Shown piece by piece: positions 43,360 through 53,057 of a stretch of 64,000 nt of DNA. The translations under genes and the position numbers were made by a program. The notes beneath the pieces were generated by a model. It had not been told where the DNA came from and did not search any database. It saw only the letters and a list, made by a program, of their open reading frames with translations. Numbering within the stretch: position 1 is the first letter of the stretch; each line of letters starts with the position of its first letter. The DNA comes from Shouchella rhizosphaerae (GTDB lineage: Bacteria > Bacillota > Bacilli > Bacillales > Bacillaceae_D). The stretch is from contig NZ_FRBS01000007.1 of the NCBI RefSeq assembly GCF_900142675.1, forward strand, positions 178,840 to 242,839. Reading direction: 5' to 3'.

Positions 43360-44403
43360 GTGGACATATTACATATAACAAGTAGAAAAAGAGACACATA
43401 CCAGGTCGAATTAACCCATTCCCCATTATGGGAATGTGCTTTAGGGATTGCGGCTATTACTAATAAACAATTAATCGACACACTAGAAAAACCAAACTCC
43501 TATTGGCCAACGTTAAAAGAAAATTTCCCAGATGAACTATTGAGGGGATTACTATATGTCGAGGAAAATAATACATGGAAGGCATTATTACAATTGCTTC
43601 ATTACTATAAAGGAACTAGCCTTTCTGATTTCTGTCAGTATATTAATGAGCTAGACGCTTATGAACTCAAATTTATTTGCTTGCCTTATATTGGGGAACC
43701 TTATCAAGAGGTAAGAAAAAGTGCTGCCCAAGGTGATTCTGCTGCCAATTTAAAGTTAATTAAAGCTACTGAGGATAATCCATTTTTTCCACAATATGTA
43801 GATTTTCTATTCAAGGTAGAAACGGCACGATTGAAGCAACATCTCATTTATGTCATGACAAGTTGGTTTAATACTGTTATCAAACCTAAATTGGAGCGTA
43901 TTGAGCAGATACTTGAGTTTGATTATAAATCCAAGCTAAATAGGAAACAAAAATTAAACCCGGAAGAGTTGGTTCATTGGGCCACGGGAGGCGTTCATTA
44001 TGTGCCGGAGCCTAGTGTTTACAAAGTATTATTAATACCACAATTTATTTATCGTCCTTGGAATATTGAAGCAGACATTGAGGGGACAAAAGTATTTTAT
44101 TATCCAGTTGCTAATGAAAGCTTGTCGCCAGACGATAAATACATGCCATCAAACTTCTTAGTTCAAAAGTATAAAGCGCTTGGAGATGATGTAAGACTCA
44201 GAATTGTTAAGTTGCTATGTGAAAAGGATCGCTCGCTTCAAGACATTACTAACATGCTGGACATGGGAAAATCTACTGTTCACCATCACTTAAAAATCTT
44301 AAGGGCGTCAAAAATTGTAGGTATGAAAGAAACGAAATACGCTTTAAAAGAAAATGCGTTAAATATGCTAGCAGAAGAATTAAGCGAGTATCTAAATCGC
44401 TGA
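43360..44403 (+). CDS. ArsR-type winged-helix regulator with large N-terminal domain
   Basis: 347 residues. The last 90 residues form an ArsR/HTH_5 domain (KYKALGDDVRLRIVKLLCEK and KSTVHHHLKILRASKIVG), while the first 250 are a DUF5937-like domain of unknown ligand. GTG at 43360 is used since GGAGGG ends five bases before it. It lies 15 bases ahead of an MFS exporter, which it presumably controls; such pairs are common in Bacillaceae and often confer resistance to a compound. Confidence 0.82.
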   Translation: MDILHITSRKRDTYQVELTHSPLWECALGIAAITNKQLIDTLEKPNSYWPTLKENFPDELLRGLLYVEENNTWKALLQLLHYYKGTSLSDFCQYINELDAYELKFICLPYIGEPYQEVRKSAAQGDSAANLKLIKATEDNPFFPQYVDFLFKVETARLKQHLIYVMTSWFNTVIKPKLERIEQILEFDYKSKLNRKQKLNPEELVHWATGGVHYVPEPSVYKVLLIPQFIYRPWNIEADIEGTKVFYYPVANESLSPDDKYMPSNFLVQKYKALGDDVRLRIVKLLCEKDRSLQDITNMLDMGKSTVHHHLKILRASKIVGMKETKYALKENALNMLAEELSEYLNR

Positions 44404-44418
44404 TCAAGGGGTTCTCTA

Positions 44419-45648
44419 ATGAAAACACAACTCTTCAAAAATCGTTCGTTTATTTCTACTTGGGCAGGAAATGGAATTTCAGAAATGGGAGGGGCGTTTG
44501 GCACATTTTGCAACTCGATCTTAGTATACCAATTAACCGAGTCAACTTTTGCGTTAGGGAGTATGTGGTTGTTGTATTTTATTCCCTCCCTTATCTTGCA
44601 ATTGGTTATTGGTCCATATATCGATCGTTGGAGTAGAAAGTGGATTATGGTCTTGTCTCAATGGACAAGAGGGATGATCTTTTTCATTCCTTTAATAGCG
44701 TTATATACTGGAAACCTTGAGGTATGGCAAATATACACTGTACAAATTGTAGTCGGTTTCATTTCGCCTCTCTACGTGCCCGCTAACCATGCATTGACGC
44801 CTATGATCGTACCGAAAGAACAATTAAAGTCGGCTAATGCTTATATTGATGGAACGGTTCGTATCATGTCTTTTTTAGCGCCAATACTGGCAGGCATTGT
44901 CATACAATATTTAGGTTTGGACGTGACACTTTTATTGGTTAGTATTCTGCTCTTAATGAGTGGCTGTACCTTATTACTTATAAACGAAGGAAAAAAAGCA
45001 GATCAAACAGTACGAAGTACGTGGTTGTTGGAATTTAAAGAAGGCATTTATTTCTTTTTTAAACAACGTATTGTCGTTTGGTTAGGGTTTTTTTTAGCTT
45101 TTGTTCAATTTGGAGTAGGTGTAACGATGGTCACAACGCTTCCTTATATAACAGAGGTTCTGAATGGCTCATATGCGCAATATGGTTATTTTATGGCAGG
45201 TTTCCCTATAGGTTATTTTATAGGAGCGATATTAGTACCGAAAATTGTATTTAAAAGTCGAAGATTAATCATGTTGGGTTCCTTGTTTATCGGTGGAATC
45301 ACATTTCTCGTTCTAGCCTTTAATCATAGTATATCCTTCGCAATAACAACAGAAATAATAGGCGGTATAGTGATGGCGATTTTTAGTATACACAATACTA
45401 CGATTTGTCAGCAAGTGATTCCAAACGACTTAATGGGTAAAGTTTTTTCTGTTCGATTATTTATCATTAGAGGGACAATGCCTCTTGGTATATTGCTAGG
45501 AGGGTTATTAAGTGAAGCATTTGGTGTTAGACCACTTTATTTATTGATTGGATTGATTATTAGCACAGCGGCTTTCGTCGGCCTTACTTTGCCTTTTTTT
45601 AAGTTCATTGATAATGAAGTAGAAACAATAAAGGAAACGGCCGCTTAA
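44419..45648 (+). CDS. MFS transporter
   Basis: 409 residues, 12 predicted membrane helices, of the MFS_3/enterobactin-exporter-like group: it begins FISTWAGNGISEMGGAFGTF and has the loop motif GPYIDRWSRKWIMVLSQ between helices 2 and 3. A drug or metabolite exporter is likely. Co-transcribed with the upstream regulator. The following 295 bases (45649-45943) contain no gene; a weak AAACGC/GCGTTT hairpin with T run at 45807-45834 may be the terminator. Confidence 0.85.
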   Translation: MKTQLFKNRSFISTWAGNGISEMGGAFGTFCNSILVYQLTESTFALGSMWLLYFIPSLILQLVIGPYIDRWSRKWIMVLSQWTRGMIFFIPLIALYTGNLEVWQIYTVQIVVGFISPLYVPANHALTPMIVPKEQLKSANAYIDGTVRIMSFLAPILAGIVIQYLGLDVTLLLVSILLLMSGCTLLLINEGKKADQTVRSTWLLEFKEGIYFFFKQRIVVWLGFFLAFVQFGVGVTMVTTLPYITEVLNGSYAQYGYFMAGFPIGYFIGAILVPKIVFKSRRLIMLGSLFIGGITFLVLAFNHSISFAITTEIIGGIVMAIFSIHNTTICQQVIPNDLMGKVFSVRLFIIRGTMPLGILLGGLLSEAFGVRPLYLLIGLIISTAAFVGLTLPFFKFIDNEVETIKETAA

Positions 45649-45943
45649 TTAACAATAAAAAATTAATGATTCGCTTATTGGTTTTTAGATGACAGTTTCC
45701 ATCCCTGACATAGTGTTATTAGGATACTCCTGTATATTGGTCTTTAGATTATAGTACTTTACAGGGGTGATGCAAAAGAATTATACAAAGACCACAAGTG
45801 ACAAACGCAGCTAGCGTTTCGTTTTTATCATCTAGGGCGCCGATTCCTATGGTCACTGAGACTAAGGCTCTGGTCTGCCGGCACGTGCCTGTATCAATTA
45901 GGAAGGTAGAACGGTCTCCATACCTGCTCTACCTTCTTTCCCT

Positions 45944-46651
45944 TTAATAACCGAAAAAAGTATCTTTCTTAATATTCCGTTTTGAAATGTGTTTGTTTTT
46001 CAAGTAAGTGGAAATGGACTCGACCATGGATTTTGGTCCTGCAATAAAGTAAACGCCATTGTTTTGATGTGAAGCAGCAAACTGGTCAATCTCTTGATGC
46101 AAGCTGTCTTGTGAATCAAGGTAAGTCACGTGAATAGATGCGCGGTTGGCAATCGCATCAAGTTCATCTTTAAATAGGTATGACTTTTTGCTATCGAGGT
46201 AGAGGAGATGAATGTGTTTGTCGTCTCCATTCTTTTCTGCCTCTAGTTGTGTGAGGATCGATCGAAATGGGGTGATGCCAATTCCTCCTGCGATCAGGAG
46301 TGAGGGCTTTTGTTCTTGAAGAGTAAAAGCTCCTACTGGCCCGCTCATTTTTACTTTCATACCTGGTTTTAATTCGAGCATTGCTTTTTTAAAATCACTG
46401 GGGTTATTGCTAATGCGCGTTGTTATTTTTATGACATTCTCTGTGGGGGCAGAGGCTATGCTGAACGGTTTTGTAGGATTTTTCACTTTTTTATGCGTAA
46501 TACTGAACAATCCATATTGTCCTGCTTTCCATGTTACATCGTGCTCTTTTTCAAAAAGAAAAGAATAGATGTCATCGGATTCTTTGTAGCTTTGTTGAAA
46601 AACCAATTCTCTCTTTTTGAATACCGAGAATACGTCTTGAAAAAATGTCAT
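45944..46651 (-). CDS. ferredoxin-reductase-type FAD/NAD(P) oxidoreductase
   Basis: 235 residues. FAD-binding barrel with KPFSIASAPTE (about residues 60-70), then an NAD domain with PSLLIAGGIGITPFRSIL and IAGPKSMVESI. It moves electrons from NAD(P)H to an unknown acceptor. There is no iron-sulfur domain. A partner haem or iron-sulfur protein is not encoded next to it. ATG preceded by AGGAG. Confidence 0.85.
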   Translation of the reverse strand: MTFFQDVFSVFKKRELVFQQSYKESDDIYSFLFEKEHDVTWKAGQYGLFSITHKKVKNPTKPFSIASAPTENVIKITTRISNNPSDFKKAMLELKPGMKVKMSGPVGAFTLQEQKPSLLIAGGIGITPFRSILTQLEAEKNGDDKHIHLLYLDSKKSYLFKDELDAIANRASIHVTYLDSQDSLHQEIDQFAASHQNNGVYFIAGPKSMVESISTYLKNKHISKRNIKKDTFFGY

Positions 46652-46701
46652 GTTTCAGCTCCTTTTCCCGAATAGCGGGCTTTTCTAAACGATTTCCTGC
46701 T

Positions 46702-48957
46702 TTATGTCAAATATTTTCCTGTGATCGACTGCTCTGCGTGGATAATCTGTGAAGGCGTGCCTTCGAACACGACCTCGCCGCCGTTGCTGCCTCCGTCTGG
46801 TCCCATATCAATAATCCAATCCGCTTGGCTAATGACATCGAGGTTATGCTCAATGACGATTACTGTATTGCCGGCATCGACAAGGCGGTTCATGATCGTT
46901 AAAAGCAGGCCGATATCTGACATATGCAGGCCAGTTGTCGGCTCGTCCATCACGTAGATGCTGCCCTGCTTGTGAAGTTCGCTTGCCAACTTGATACGCT
47001 GGCACTCCCCGCCTGAAAGGGTGCTAAGTGGCTGGCCAAGTGTAATATAATCCAACCCTACGTCACTCATTGCCTGAAGCTTGCGGACAATCTCTTTTTG
47101 TTCGAAAAATTCCAATGCCCGCTCTACAGTCATCTCAAGAACTTCTGCAATAGACTTGCCATTTAACTTGTAGGCAAGGACTTCTTCCTTAAACCGTCTG
47201 CCTCTGCATACTTCACATGGCAGTTTCACGCTTTCAAGAAAGGCAAGATCTGTATACACGACGCCGAGCCCTTGGCAGTTTTCGCAAGCTCCCTTGGAGT
47301 TGAAACTGAACAATCCTTTGTTAACTTTGTTAGCAGAAGCAAACGCTTTGCGCACATCATCCATTATGCCCGTGTAGGTTGCGGGATTTGAACGTGTAGA
47401 CACGCCTACTGCCGACTGGTCGATGACAATGGCATCTGGATTCTGGCTGAGGAATACGTCGTTAATGAGCGTACTTTTGCCTGAGCCAGCCACACCTGTA
47501 ACAACGGTCAGCACTCCTGTTGGAATTGTGACATTTACGTCCTTTAAGTTATGCAATGTCGCATTCTTGATGGACAGCTTGCCGGAGGGCTGCCTTGTGT
47601 CATGTTTCAGCTCAAGTGGCCGCTTCATATGGGTACCGGTCAAAGTACCTGACTCCAACAGGCCTTGAAAACTTCCTTCGTATACGATCGTACCTCCATG
47701 GCTGCCAGCGTGAGGCCCGACGTCAACAATATGATCGGCGACCTTGATTACATCCGGATCATGCTCGACAACAATTACCGTATTGCCTTTGTCGCGCAGC
47801 TTTTGCAGCAGTTCGTTTAAGCGGTGTACGTCGCGGGGATGCAAGCCTACGCTCGGCTCATCGAAGATGTACGTGACATCTACTAGGCTACCGCTCAGGT
47901 GCTTGACCATCTTGACGCGCTGCGATTCGCCGCCGGACAATGTATCTGTTTCCCGATCTAATGTTAGGTAATCAAGACCAATATCGACAAGATGTTGTAG
48001 CCTCTCTGACAACGACTTTATGATCGGCGCAGCAACAGCGATGTCGACCTCATGAATGATGCGAATGAGCTGTCCGACCTCCATGGAAGACATTTCTGCA
48101 ATGTTAAAGCCATTTATTTTGCAGCTGAGTGTAGCCTGACTAAGTCTCGAGCCGTGGCAAGTGGAGCACGTGCCCTCGGTGATAAATGGCGCAACTGCTT
48201 TTTGTGTACGCTCAGACTTCGTCTTCAAATCTTGCTTGATGTATTTGTTGGTGAATTTCTCAATGACGCCTTCTACTGTGACATTTGTTGCTTTTCCTGC
48301 AAAGTCCATCTTTACTTTTTTCGCTTTGCTGTAAAGCAGTTTTTCTAGCTCTTCGTCCGAATAGTGGCTCAGTTTTTTATCAGGGTCAAAGGGTCCTGCC
48401 TGTACAACCAATGACCAGTCCCAACCGTCGACTTTATAATCAGGTAGTTTAATGGCCCCTTCGTTCAACGATTTTGACAGATCAACTGCTTTGTCCATGT
48501 CGACGTTCAGTTTGCGGCCAATACCGTTACATTCGGGACACATACCTTGGGGGTCGTTAAAGGAGAACATGTTTGATTCTCCAACGTAGGGTTGGCCTGC
48601 TCTGGAGAAAAGAAGACGGAGAATCGGTGAGATATCAGTAATCGTGCCCATTGTGGAATGAGAGCCGCCGCCTAGCCGCTTCTGGTCTACGATTACTGCC
48701 ATGCTTAGGTTCTCAATCGCGTCTGTATCTGGCTGAGGAACGCGGGGGAGGAAGCTGCGCACGAACATGCTGAAGTTCTCATTCAGCAAACGGGTCGATT
48801 CTGCGGCGATGGTATCAAAGACAATCGATGACTTGCCTGATCCAGAAACGCCTGTGAAAATGGTGATCTTTCGCTTAGGGATGCGCAATGAGACGTTTTG
48901 AAGATTGTTTTCCCTTGCACCCGAGATGACGATGTATTCTCGATTCGATTCGCTCAT
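46702..48957 (-). CDS. UvrA-like ABC ATPase (short UvrA paralogue)
   Basis: 751-residue protein of the UvrA family, about 200 residues shorter than true UvrA, so probably a UvrA2/drug-resistance-type paralogue. Two ATPase cassettes are seen: Walker A GVSGSGKSSIVFDT and GVAGSGKSTLINDV, signatures LSGGESQRVKM and LSGGECQRIKL, plus Cys zinc-binding pairs (CPECNGIG, CENCQGLG, CEVCRGRRF). The UvrB-binding region of the first cassette is reduced. The ATG at 48957 is chosen because GGAAGG precedes it. Role in repair or resistance unproven. Confidence 0.88.
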   Translation of the reverse strand: MSESNREYIVISGARENNLQNVSLRIPKRKITIFTGVSGSGKSSIVFDTIAAESTRLLNENFSMFVRSFLPRVPQPDTDAIENLSMAVIVDQKRLGGGSHSTMGTITDISPILRLLFSRAGQPYVGESNMFSFNDPQGMCPECNGIGRKLNVDMDKAVDLSKSLNEGAIKLPDYKVDGWDWSLVVQAGPFDPDKKLSHYSDEELEKLLYSKAKKVKMDFAGKATNVTVEGVIEKFTNKYIKQDLKTKSERTQKAVAPFITEGTCSTCHGSRLSQATLSCKINGFNIAEMSSMEVGQLIRIIHEVDIAVAAPIIKSLSERLQHLVDIGLDYLTLDRETDTLSGGESQRVKMVKHLSGSLVDVTYIFDEPSVGLHPRDVHRLNELLQKLRDKGNTVIVVEHDPDVIKVADHIVDVGPHAGSHGGTIVYEGSFQGLLESGTLTGTHMKRPLELKHDTRQPSGKLSIKNATLHNLKDVNVTIPTGVLTVVTGVAGSGKSTLINDVFLSQNPDAIVIDQSAVGVSTRSNPATYTGIMDDVRKAFASANKVNKGLFSFNSKGACENCQGLGVVYTDLAFLESVKLPCEVCRGRRFKEEVLAYKLNGKSIAEVLEMTVERALEFFEQKEIVRKLQAMSDVGLDYITLGQPLSTLSGGECQRIKLASELHKQGSIYVMDEPTTGLHMSDIGLLLTIMNRLVDAGNTVIVIEHNLDVISQADWIIDMGPDGGSNGGEVVFEGTPSQIIHAEQSITGKYLT

Positions 48958-49069
48958 ACGTAACATCCTTCCAATAGAAATCGTTTTCTTGTATGGTTCG
49001 CTTAGTCATTACGAAACCGGCTGCAAACAGCATGCAGCCGATTTGCAACGATTAACAACCGAGTGCAAG

Positions 49070-49468
49070 TTATTGTTCCAACACTTGTGGAAGTTCGTTG
49101 GCCCAAGCACTCCAACCATGCTTCGCGCCTTCGAGGCCATGAACATTCGAAAATCCAGTTTGTTCGAGATGAAGGTTCACCTTTCCGTCCCCTAAATCCT
49201 GAAGCGTCAAAGTGACGGTATGCCTTTCGTCTCCGGTTGCCCAAGTATAAGACAAGCGATTCGGTTCATCGACAACAAGCACTTCGCCTTCGACAATACC
49301 ATCCCACCATTCGGATGGCTCATGGCGAAATTGAAAGCGATGACCTACAATAGGCTTAAAATCATTTTCCGTAATCCATTGGGCAAGCTTGTTTGAGTCA
49401 GTGATAGCTGACCAAAGTTTTTCGATCGACGTCTTGTATTGGAAATCCAATTCTAATTTTAAACTCAT
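49070..49468 (-). CDS. SRPBCC/AHSA1-domain protein
   Basis: 132 residues of the START-like SRPBCC fold, AHSA1 type: KTSIEKLWSAITDSNKLAQW at the start and GHRFQFRHEPSEWWDGIVEG in the middle. Its ATG overlaps the stop of the upstream ArsR gene by four bases (ATGA). ArsR-SRPBCC pairs are widespread and often autoregulated; the ligand is unknown. The longer frame start at 49543 lies inside the regulator gene. Confidence 0.85.
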   Translation of the reverse strand: MSLKLELDFQYKTSIEKLWSAITDSNKLAQWITENDFKPIVGHRFQFRHEPSEWWDGIVEGEVLVVDEPNRLSYTWATGDERHTVTLTLQDLGDGKVNLHLEQTGFSNVHGLEGAKHGWSAWANELPQVLEQ

Positions 49469-49794
49469 TCTTCGTCCTCCTCTAATAGTTGGCCTAAGCG
49501 CAACATGTTCGTATTCCAGTACTTGCTGTAGAAAGCGACCCAATCTTGAACTTCTCTCAGAGGAGCAGCGTTTAGCCGAAATCGCGTTTCTCTGCCGACT
49601 TTTCGGTCACGAACTAAATCGGCTTCTTTCAAGACAGTCAAATGCTTTGATACGGCTGTTCGGCCCATATGAAACTGTGCCGTCAATTCATAAAGTGGCA
49701 TTTCATCTGCTTCTGCCAAAAGATGAATTAAATGGCGCCGAGTTGGATCGGCAATCGCGTCAAACACGTCCCGCGATGGGCTATACTCGTTCAC
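49465..49794 (-). CDS. ArsR family regulator
   Basis: 109 residues, winged helix with VFDAIADPTRRHLIHLLAE and HMGRTAVSKHLTVLKEADLV, and no metal-binding cysteines in the recognition region. The GTG at 49794 has GGAGAGGG before it; frame extension to 49914 would include promoter DNA. Translationally coupled to the SRPBCC gene. Upstream (49795-50170) is only a possible 40-codon frame at 49987-50109 on the plus strand with GGAGGGAGGGGG before its ATG, and the fra terminator. Confidence 0.85.
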   Translation of the reverse strand: MNEYSPSRDVFDAIADPTRRHLIHLLAEADEMPLYELTAQFHMGRTAVSKHLTVLKEADLVRDRKVGRETRFRLNAAPLREVQDWVAFYSKYWNTNMLRLGQLLEEDEE

Positions 49795-50108
49795 AACACC
49801 CTCTCCTAATAATGATTGCCAAAAGTCAGCCCGTCTAGTGGCTGTTTGACAACTTATAATTGGACACCATTTAGTGACGCTTTGATTATAGGACACCGTT
49901 TGGTTGCGTGTCAATCTTTTTTATAAGACGAGTCCAGGCGTGAATAAAAAAATCTTAAGTGATGGTAGCAGTGTGGAGGGAGGGGGATGGTTGTTATGAA
50001 CTTGAAATGTCCCTCTAGCGAGAGCGGTTCACTAGTATTGCGGCTTGCCTTAGGACATATTTTGAAAAAGGGCATGTTCAGTAGTCGGATTCAGCCAGAG
50101 TGTATGTA

Positions 50109-50147
50109 AAAAGGGGGGGCATCGTACCACAATGCCTCCCCCTAAAA
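50109..50147 (-). terminator. terminator of the fra gene
   Basis: On the minus strand GGGGGAGGCAT pairs with ATGCCCCCCC, followed by TTTTTAC. Confidence 0.8.
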
Positions 50148-50170
50148 TTTGTTCCATCAACTGTCTCTCG

Positions 50171-50539
50171 TTACCGCCAAAAAGTTGTGCAGTCTGCTTT
50201 ATCCCGTATATTAAACTCGATCATCTTTTCTAATAATGAAAAATCAACTGGACGATCCCACTTGATACGTACCAGTTCCTTAGTGTGATCATAGCCAGCT
50301 TGTTCAATCTCATCAACGAAGTGATGAATCCCCGCTTGTTCAGGGGCAACAGCCAAATGATGCTTAGCGACGCTGAAGCCGATAATAAATGTATCGTGAT
50401 CGGTAAACATAGGCTGATTCCATGCGATTTTCGGGACTAAATGTGGAAATGTTTTCGTTACCCAGGCCAAAACCTCTTCCGTTCGAGCACGGTGTTGCGG
50501 GTTATCAATACGATCTAAAAATTCTTTAAAAGCGTCCAT
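50171..50539 (-). CDS. fra: Fra/YdhG-type frataxin-like iron chaperone (DUF1801)
   Basis: 122 residues. The family stretch KIAWNQPMFTDHDTFIIGFS and the end EFNIRDKADCTTFWR match B. subtilis Fra (YdhG), which binds iron and delivers it for Fe-S cluster and haem assembly. The ATG at 50539 (MDAFKEF) is preferred to the one at 50548. Divergent position and single gene. Confidence 0.88.
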   Translation of the reverse strand: MDAFKEFLDRIDNPQHRARTEEVLAWVTKTFPHLVPKIAWNQPMFTDHDTFIIGFSVAKHHLAVAPEQAGIHHFVDEIEQAGYDHTKELVRIKWDRPVDFSLLEKMIEFNIRDKADCTTFWR

Positions 50540-50655
50540 ATGATTCACCTCTAAAATAAAAAAATTTTTATTTAACGTCGGTAAACTTATTTGTAAGCAT
50601 TTAGTAGTCTTTCTTCTTTTGTTTCAAACCATTCTTCACAATCTATGAAATCCGT

Positions 50656-50982
50656 TTAAAATACGATTTGCACGAGGAACATATACAAAATGGTCCCACT
50701 TGCGATAGACAGCAACATATTTCTTTTCCAGGAATGCAAAACGATGATGACAAGGACAGAAACGAGTTCTGGGATGCCGTAATTTCCTTCAAAGACGTTC
50801 ACTTTTCTTAACGAATAAATGACAAGTAAGCCAAATACTGCTGGTGGAAGAACTTTTCCCAAATATTTGATATATGAAGGTGTTGGTTTATCAGCTGAGA
50901 AAATTAAAAAGGGCAAAAAACGAGTCATCATTGTTCCAAAAACAACGATGAGAATGATGATAACTTGTTGCGGCACGGTCAT
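50656..50982 (-). CDS. azlD: AzlD-family branched-chain amino acid export subunit
   Basis: 108-residue, four-helix membrane protein with [19 protein letters not shown], the AzlD pattern. It works with AzlC in export of branched-chain amino acids or analogues. The ATG overlaps the azlC stop by four bases. Confidence 0.88.
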   Translation of the reverse strand: MTVPQQVIIILIVVFGTMMTRFLPFLIFSADKPTPSYIKYLGKVLPPAVFGLLVIYSLRKVNVFEGNYGIPELVSVLVIIVLHSWKRNMLLSIASGTILYMFLVQIVF

Positions 50983-51695
50983 TGTCTAGCTGTTCCCTCT
51001 ACTTTCTTTAAAGGTTTTCTCATGAAGGTTAGAATGGCTAACATCAGTGCCATTGCAGGGATAATAAAGTTTTCTCCACCAAATACGATTAACGTCAAAA
51101 TGGAAACGCCTAACCCTATTAATGAGCTTTGATGCGTTTTCTCTTTTGACCACTGTTCAAGAAAAATCACGACAAATAAAGCAGTCATCACAAACTCTAA
51201 ACCAGTCGTGTTAAACGTAACAATAGAGCCGAAGAGGCTTCCTATCGTGGCGCCCACAACCCAATAAATGTGGTTGAGCAAAGTGACAAAAAACATGAAC
51301 CAGCCCTTATCGACATGGGGTGGTATTTGAACGGTATTGTTTATGGCAAACGATTCATCACAAAGACCAAAGATTAAATAAAACTTCTTTTTCCCCGTCC
51401 CTTTGTATTTTTCCAACATCGATATGCCATAAAATAAATGCCTTGCGTTTAACATGAGTGTAAGCAATAACGCGTTAAGCGGGTTAAAGGCAACGAGCAA
51501 CAAATGCGCTGCGACGAATTCCATCGACCCTGCAAAGATCGTTAAGCTCATTAAAATAGCATAAATGGGCGCGAATCCTAAAGCGTTCATGTAAATTCCA
51601 TAAGCGATTCCTAAAAATAAAAAACCAGCTAGAATCGGTATGGTATACGGAAACGCTGCATTTAAAGCCGGTAGTAGTTTATTTTTGTCTGACAT
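50979..51695 (-). CDS. azlC: AzlC-family branched-chain amino acid export subunit
   Basis: 238 residues, about seven helices, with [20 protein letters not shown] and [10 protein letters not shown], the AzlC signatures. The ATG at 51695 is chosen as GGAAGTGAG lies before it; the frame runs ten residues further up. Cotranscribed with azlD. No lrp/azlB-type regulator is adjacent. Confidence 0.88.
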   Translation of the reverse strand: MSDKNKLLPALNAAFPYTIPILAGFLFLGIAYGIYMNALGFAPIYAILMSLTIFAGSMEFVAAHLLLVAFNPLNALLLTLMLNARHLFYGISMLEKYKGTGKKKFYLIFGLCDESFAINNTVQIPPHVDKGWFMFFVTLLNHIYWVVGATIGSLFGSIVTFNTTGLEFVMTALFVVIFLEQWSKEKTHQSSLIGLGVSILTLIVFGGENFIIPAMALMLAILTFMRKPLKKVEGTARQ

Positions 51696-51868
51696 TGGCT
51701 CACTTCCTTGATCAAGCAACTTCATTAGTTATAACATACAAAGGCGATTCAAAGAACCTTTTTGTTCCCGTAAGGCACTGCCAAAATAAGAATTTAACAG
51801 GTTTAATGGAATAAAGAAACGGGCTATATTAAATTTCTTAAGCAGCTAAAGAAGTTGGAGGGATATAC

Positions 51869-52303
51869 ATGGTAATGATAAAAGAACTGCAATCAGAAAA
51901 AGAAATTCTCGCCGCCTTTCCAGTAGTAAAGCAGTTGCGCACTCATCTTGACGAAAGCGAGTATCTTGAATTTGTAATCGAGGCGCAGGAAAAGGATCGA
52001 TACAAAATGCTTGCTTTGTTTGAGGAGGATGAAATCGTGGCGGTTATTGGCTTTAAACCAATGGTGACGCTCTATTACGGACGATTTGTTTGGGTTTGCG
52101 ACTTAGTCACAGATCAGAAAAAACGTTCAAAAGGGTACGGAGAAAAGCTGCTTACATATGTACATGAATGGGCAAAAAACCATCATTATGAACAAGTGGC
52201 CTTATCTTCAGGATTACAAAGGGAAAGCGCACATCGATTTTATGAACAAAAAATGGACTATGAAAAAGTAAGTTATGTGTTTAAAGTATCTTTGAAAAAA
52301 TGA
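51869..52303 (+). CDS. GNAT family N-acetyltransferase
   Basis: 144 residues. Acetyl-CoA-binding motif A is DLVTDQKKRSKGYGEKLL (about residues 84-101), and motif B is in ALSSGLQRESAHRFYEQ. The substrate is unknown. GGAGGG precedes the ATG. Confidence 0.87.
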   Translation: MVMIKELQSEKEILAAFPVVKQLRTHLDESEYLEFVIEAQEKDRYKMLALFEEDEIVAVIGFKPMVTLYYGRFVWVCDLVTDQKKRSKGYGEKLLTYVHEWAKNHHYEQVALSSGLQRESAHRFYEQKMDYEKVSYVFKVSLKK

Positions 52304-52409
52304 TAGTAGCCGCAGATTTTAGAAGAAGGAATGAAGGATGTTCCATTGAATAAAGGGTATACTGTTATGAAACGCTATGCCTTATAAGCCATACTAGGAG
52401 GAAGCATTC

Positions 52410-52805
52410 ATGAAAAGAATCGTGCCTCATCTCAGGATCGAGAATTGCAAAGAAGAAATTGGGTATTATCAAAACGTTTTCGGCGGAGAAATCAAAAATA
52501 CCCAGTTGTCTGACGGCATTGAAATGTTTAAAGGCCATGAAGGAAAGTACATTCATGCCGAATTGCATATCAATGAGAATTGCATTTTATACATGGCTGA
52601 TGTATTTGGGCAAAAGACGATCCAAGGCAGTCATATTTTGCTCGGGCCTGACCTTGACAGCGAAGAAGAAATAACGCGTATCTACAACGAGTTGTCAAAA
52701 GACGGAGAAGTGCAGATGGAATTGCAAGATACGTTTTGGGGAGCCAAGCATGCAATTGTCAAGGACAGAAATGGGGTATCATGGGAATTGAATTTTTCTA
52801 AGTGA
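52410..52805 (+). CDS. PhnB-like VOC family protein
   Basis: 131 residues with the PhnB/DinB-type VOC pattern CKEEIGYYQNVFGGEI and ending in WGAKHAIVKDRNGVSWELNF. It is a glyoxalase-fold protein without known function. AGGAGGAAG ribosome site. Confidence 0.82.
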   Translation: MKRIVPHLRIENCKEEIGYYQNVFGGEIKNTQLSDGIEMFKGHEGKYIHAELHINENCILYMADVFGQKTIQGSHILLGPDLDSEEEITRIYNELSKDGEVQMELQDTFWGAKHAIVKDRNGVSWELNFSK

Positions 52806-52819
52806 ATCAAGTTCGTTAT

Positions 52820-52852
52820 AAATTTCAAGAGCCTAAACTCTTGAAATTTTTT
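52820..52852 (+). terminator. terminator of the PhnB-like gene
   Basis: AATTTCAAGAG pairs with CTCTTGAAATT, followed by a T run. Confidence 0.88.
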
Positions 52853-52984
52853 AATGCCCCTTGTCTAACTAATCTTGTTTTAGGCTCTTGGCATACTTGT
52901 ATCAAATGACATAGAGGTTTTTATTGTTTTTGTCCTCATACTAGTCACTTTTGCACTGTTGCCTCATACTTTATCGAGCTGTCA

Positions 52985-53020
52985 ATAAAAAGAGCATGCG
53001 CCTATCTTGGTACATGCTCT
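52985..53020 (-). terminator. terminator of the HAD-Nudix gene
   Basis: On the minus strand AGAGCATG pairs with CATGCTCT, followed by TTTTTATT. Confidence 0.8.
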
Positions 53021-53057
53021 AATCGACGAAAGGACCGTTGCCCATCGTATATAAATA

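Noticed and set aside
46721..48348. Several 75-98-codon plus-strand frames opposite the UvrA-like gene
   Set aside because: They are shadow frames of a gene with full ABC ATPase motifs.
49987..50109. 40-codon frame with a strong purine-rich ribosome site
   Set aside because: No similarity recognised and it ends in the terminator of the opposite-strand fra gene; too weak to call.
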